Assembly (NCBI GenBank): GCA_900547945.1
Contig: URIT01000160.1
Span: 1 to 6,139, forward strand
DNA length: 6,139 bases
Direction: 5' to 3'
Source: an uncultured bacterium
GTDB taxonomy: Bacteria; Verrucomicrobiota; Kiritimatiellia; RFP12; UBA1067
Below are positions 5,443 to 6,139 of the stretch, piece by piece. Numbering within the stretch: the first letter of the stretch is position 1; every line of letters starts with the position of its first letter. The notes under the pieces were generated by a model that saw nothing but the letters and a program-made list of their open reading frames with translations, was not told where the DNA came from and did not search any database. Position numbers and translations under genes: made by a program.

Positions 5443-5805
5443 ATGGACGAACAGGCTGACATCTCAAAGCGGCTGGCCCTGGCCGAAATCCGGGCCGAGC
5501 GCTCCCGCGTCGTGATGGAGTCCCTCGCGGGGTTCTGCCACGCGCTCGGCCAGCCGGCGACCGTCCTCCTGAGCGCGGTCGAGCTGCTGAAGATGGACGG
5601 CGTCGACGCGGAGACGAAGAAGGGCGTCCTCGACATGTGCTACGACGCTGCGCTGGAGATCAAGTCGCTGCTCGCGCAGATGAAGGAGAAGCGCGAATAC
5701 GCCAACGAGGCGTATCTCGCCGGGAACGAGCGGGCCGGGACCATGATCGCGCTGAAGGAATGGCGCGAGAAGTCGCCGCCGAAGTTCGACTGGGAGGGGG
5801 CATGA
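5443..5805 (+). CDS. Stand-alone HisKA-like (kinase dimerisation/phosphoacceptor) domain protein
   Basis: A 120-residue soluble protein. Residues 5-28 are a charged helix likely to form a coiled coil. Residues 28-46 read LAGFCHALGQPATVLLSAV, followed by a second helix up to about residue 82, which looks like the helix-turn-helix pair of a histidine-kinase DHp domain. H33 aligns with the phosphorylated His of the H-box (compare H-E-L-x-Q-P-L), and Q37-P38 fit. The acidic residue that normally follows the His is replaced by A34, and there is no ATP-binding HATPase_c domain: the protein simply ends after a charged tail. It therefore should not autophosphorylate by itself. It could be a phosphotransfer protein (compare Spo0B in principle), a dimerisation partner of a kinase, or an adaptor that has lost signalling. 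It starts 18 bp after pilC with a strong AAAGGAGG (5431-5438) and its stop overlaps the next start (ATGA). The gene is sure; the HisKA assignment is based on motif likeness only. Confidence 0.8.
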   Translation: MDEQADISKRLALAEIRAERSRVVMESLAGFCHALGQPATVLLSAVELLKMDGVDAETKKGVLDMCYDAALEIKSLLAQMKEKREYANEAYLAGNERAGTMIALKEWREKSPPKFDWEGA

Positions 5806-6139
5806 GCGACGAGACGCTGAAATTCGACGCGCGCCTGAAGGAGGGCGTCGCCTACTTCGAGGAAATGCTCAAGGTGATGCCGGACGACCGGACCACCCTG
5901 GAGTTCCTCGCCGTCGTCTACCCGCAGCTCGGCGAGGCCGAAAAGGCCGAACGCGCGCTCGCCGCGCTCGCGCGCGTCCTCCTGAAGGAGGGCGACCTGG
6001 AGGGCGCGGCGGCCCTCCTGCCGCGCCTGGAGGCGTGCGATCGGCCGGAGGCGAAGGCGATGGCCATCAAGGTGCGCGCGGCGTCCGCGCCGAAGCCCGA
6101 CCTCTCCCCGGAGGTGCCGAAGCCGGCGGACGGCGCCGC
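5802..6139 (+). CDS. TPR-like repeat protein (3' end outside the window)
   Basis: An open frame of 112 codons runs from ATG 5802 to the window end. It overlaps the preceding stop in an ATGA, with GGGAGG (5792-5797) as ribosome site, so the two proteins are probably translationally coupled and made in similar amounts. Residues 8-72 show helical hairpins with the spacing of degenerate tetratricopeptide repeats: Y18 / P27 followed by LEFLAVVYPQLGEAEKAERA (33-52), then LLKEGDLEGAAALLPRLEA (60-78). From about residue 94 it becomes a Pro/Ala/Lys linker, suggesting another domain beyond the window. No signal peptide is seen, so it is likely cytoplasmic, perhaps a scaffold linking the HisKA-like protein or the PilB/PilC base to a partner. 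That role is an inference from position only. Confidence 0.8.
   Translation, partial: MSDETLKFDARLKEGVAYFEEMLKVMPDDRTTLEFLAVVYPQLGEAEKAERALAALARVLLKEGDLEGAAALLPRLEACDRPEAKAMAIKVRAASAPKPDLSPEVPKPADGA

Overview
The window is GC-rich and coding-dense. It carries a type IV pilus (or closely related type II secretion-like) locus together with the regulator that probably controls it. The pilin belongs, by the look of its sequence, to a small three-cysteine family (Asn-Ala-Cys followed by a helix, then a C-terminal CP...C region) that I associate with the Verrucomicrobiota / Lentisphaerota / Kiritimatiellota group. The intergenic repeats (GTTTTAG heptamers, GCAAAGAAC units) also fit that group. This placement is an inference from recalled patterns, not from a search.

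Layout. Bases 1-432 hold the 5' part of a minus-strand gene that runs off the window; its N-terminus is compatible with a divergent PilM-like, actin-fold pilus protein, but this is weak. Facing it across a 112-bp divergent region is a complete NtrC/PilR-type response regulator (545-1900). A repeat-rich intergenic stretch (1901-2138) follows, with a hairpin, a GCAAAGAAC dyad and a sigma-54 promoter in front of a short pilin (2139-2504). A strong intrinsic terminator (2539-2569) and a second plus-strand sigma-54 promoter come next. The assembly ATPase pilB (2619-4265) follows, then exactly ten in-register 7-bp repeats (4266-4335), the inner-membrane platform pilC (4345-5424), a 120-residue protein that looks like a stand-alone histidine-kinase dimerisation/phosphoacceptor domain (5443-5805), and a TPR-like gene overlapping it by 4 bp and cut by the window end (5802-6139).

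How it fits together. Three sigma-54 promoters, identical at 15 of 17 positions (TTGGCACG-N2-ATCTGCT), lie in front of the minus-strand gene, the pilin and pilB. The regulator between them has an intact GAFTGA loop, the signature of an activator that contacts sigma-54. The simplest model is a self-contained regulon: the response regulator activates the pilin as a separate transcript ended by its own terminator, the pilB-pilC-HisKA-TPR operon, and the divergent gene.

Most unusual points: (1) no complete sensor kinase is present, but a lone HisKA-like domain without an ATP-binding domain sits in the operon; (2) two of the sigma-54 promoters and the regulator's own extended -10 promoter place the predicted transcript start only about 3-7 nt from the start codon, suggesting leaderless mRNAs, whereas the pilin has a normal leader with a Shine-Dalgarno and a hairpin; (3) a telomere-like heptamer array separates pilB from pilC; (4) a GCAAAGAAC dyad centred near -94 of the pilin promoter is a candidate enhancer site.
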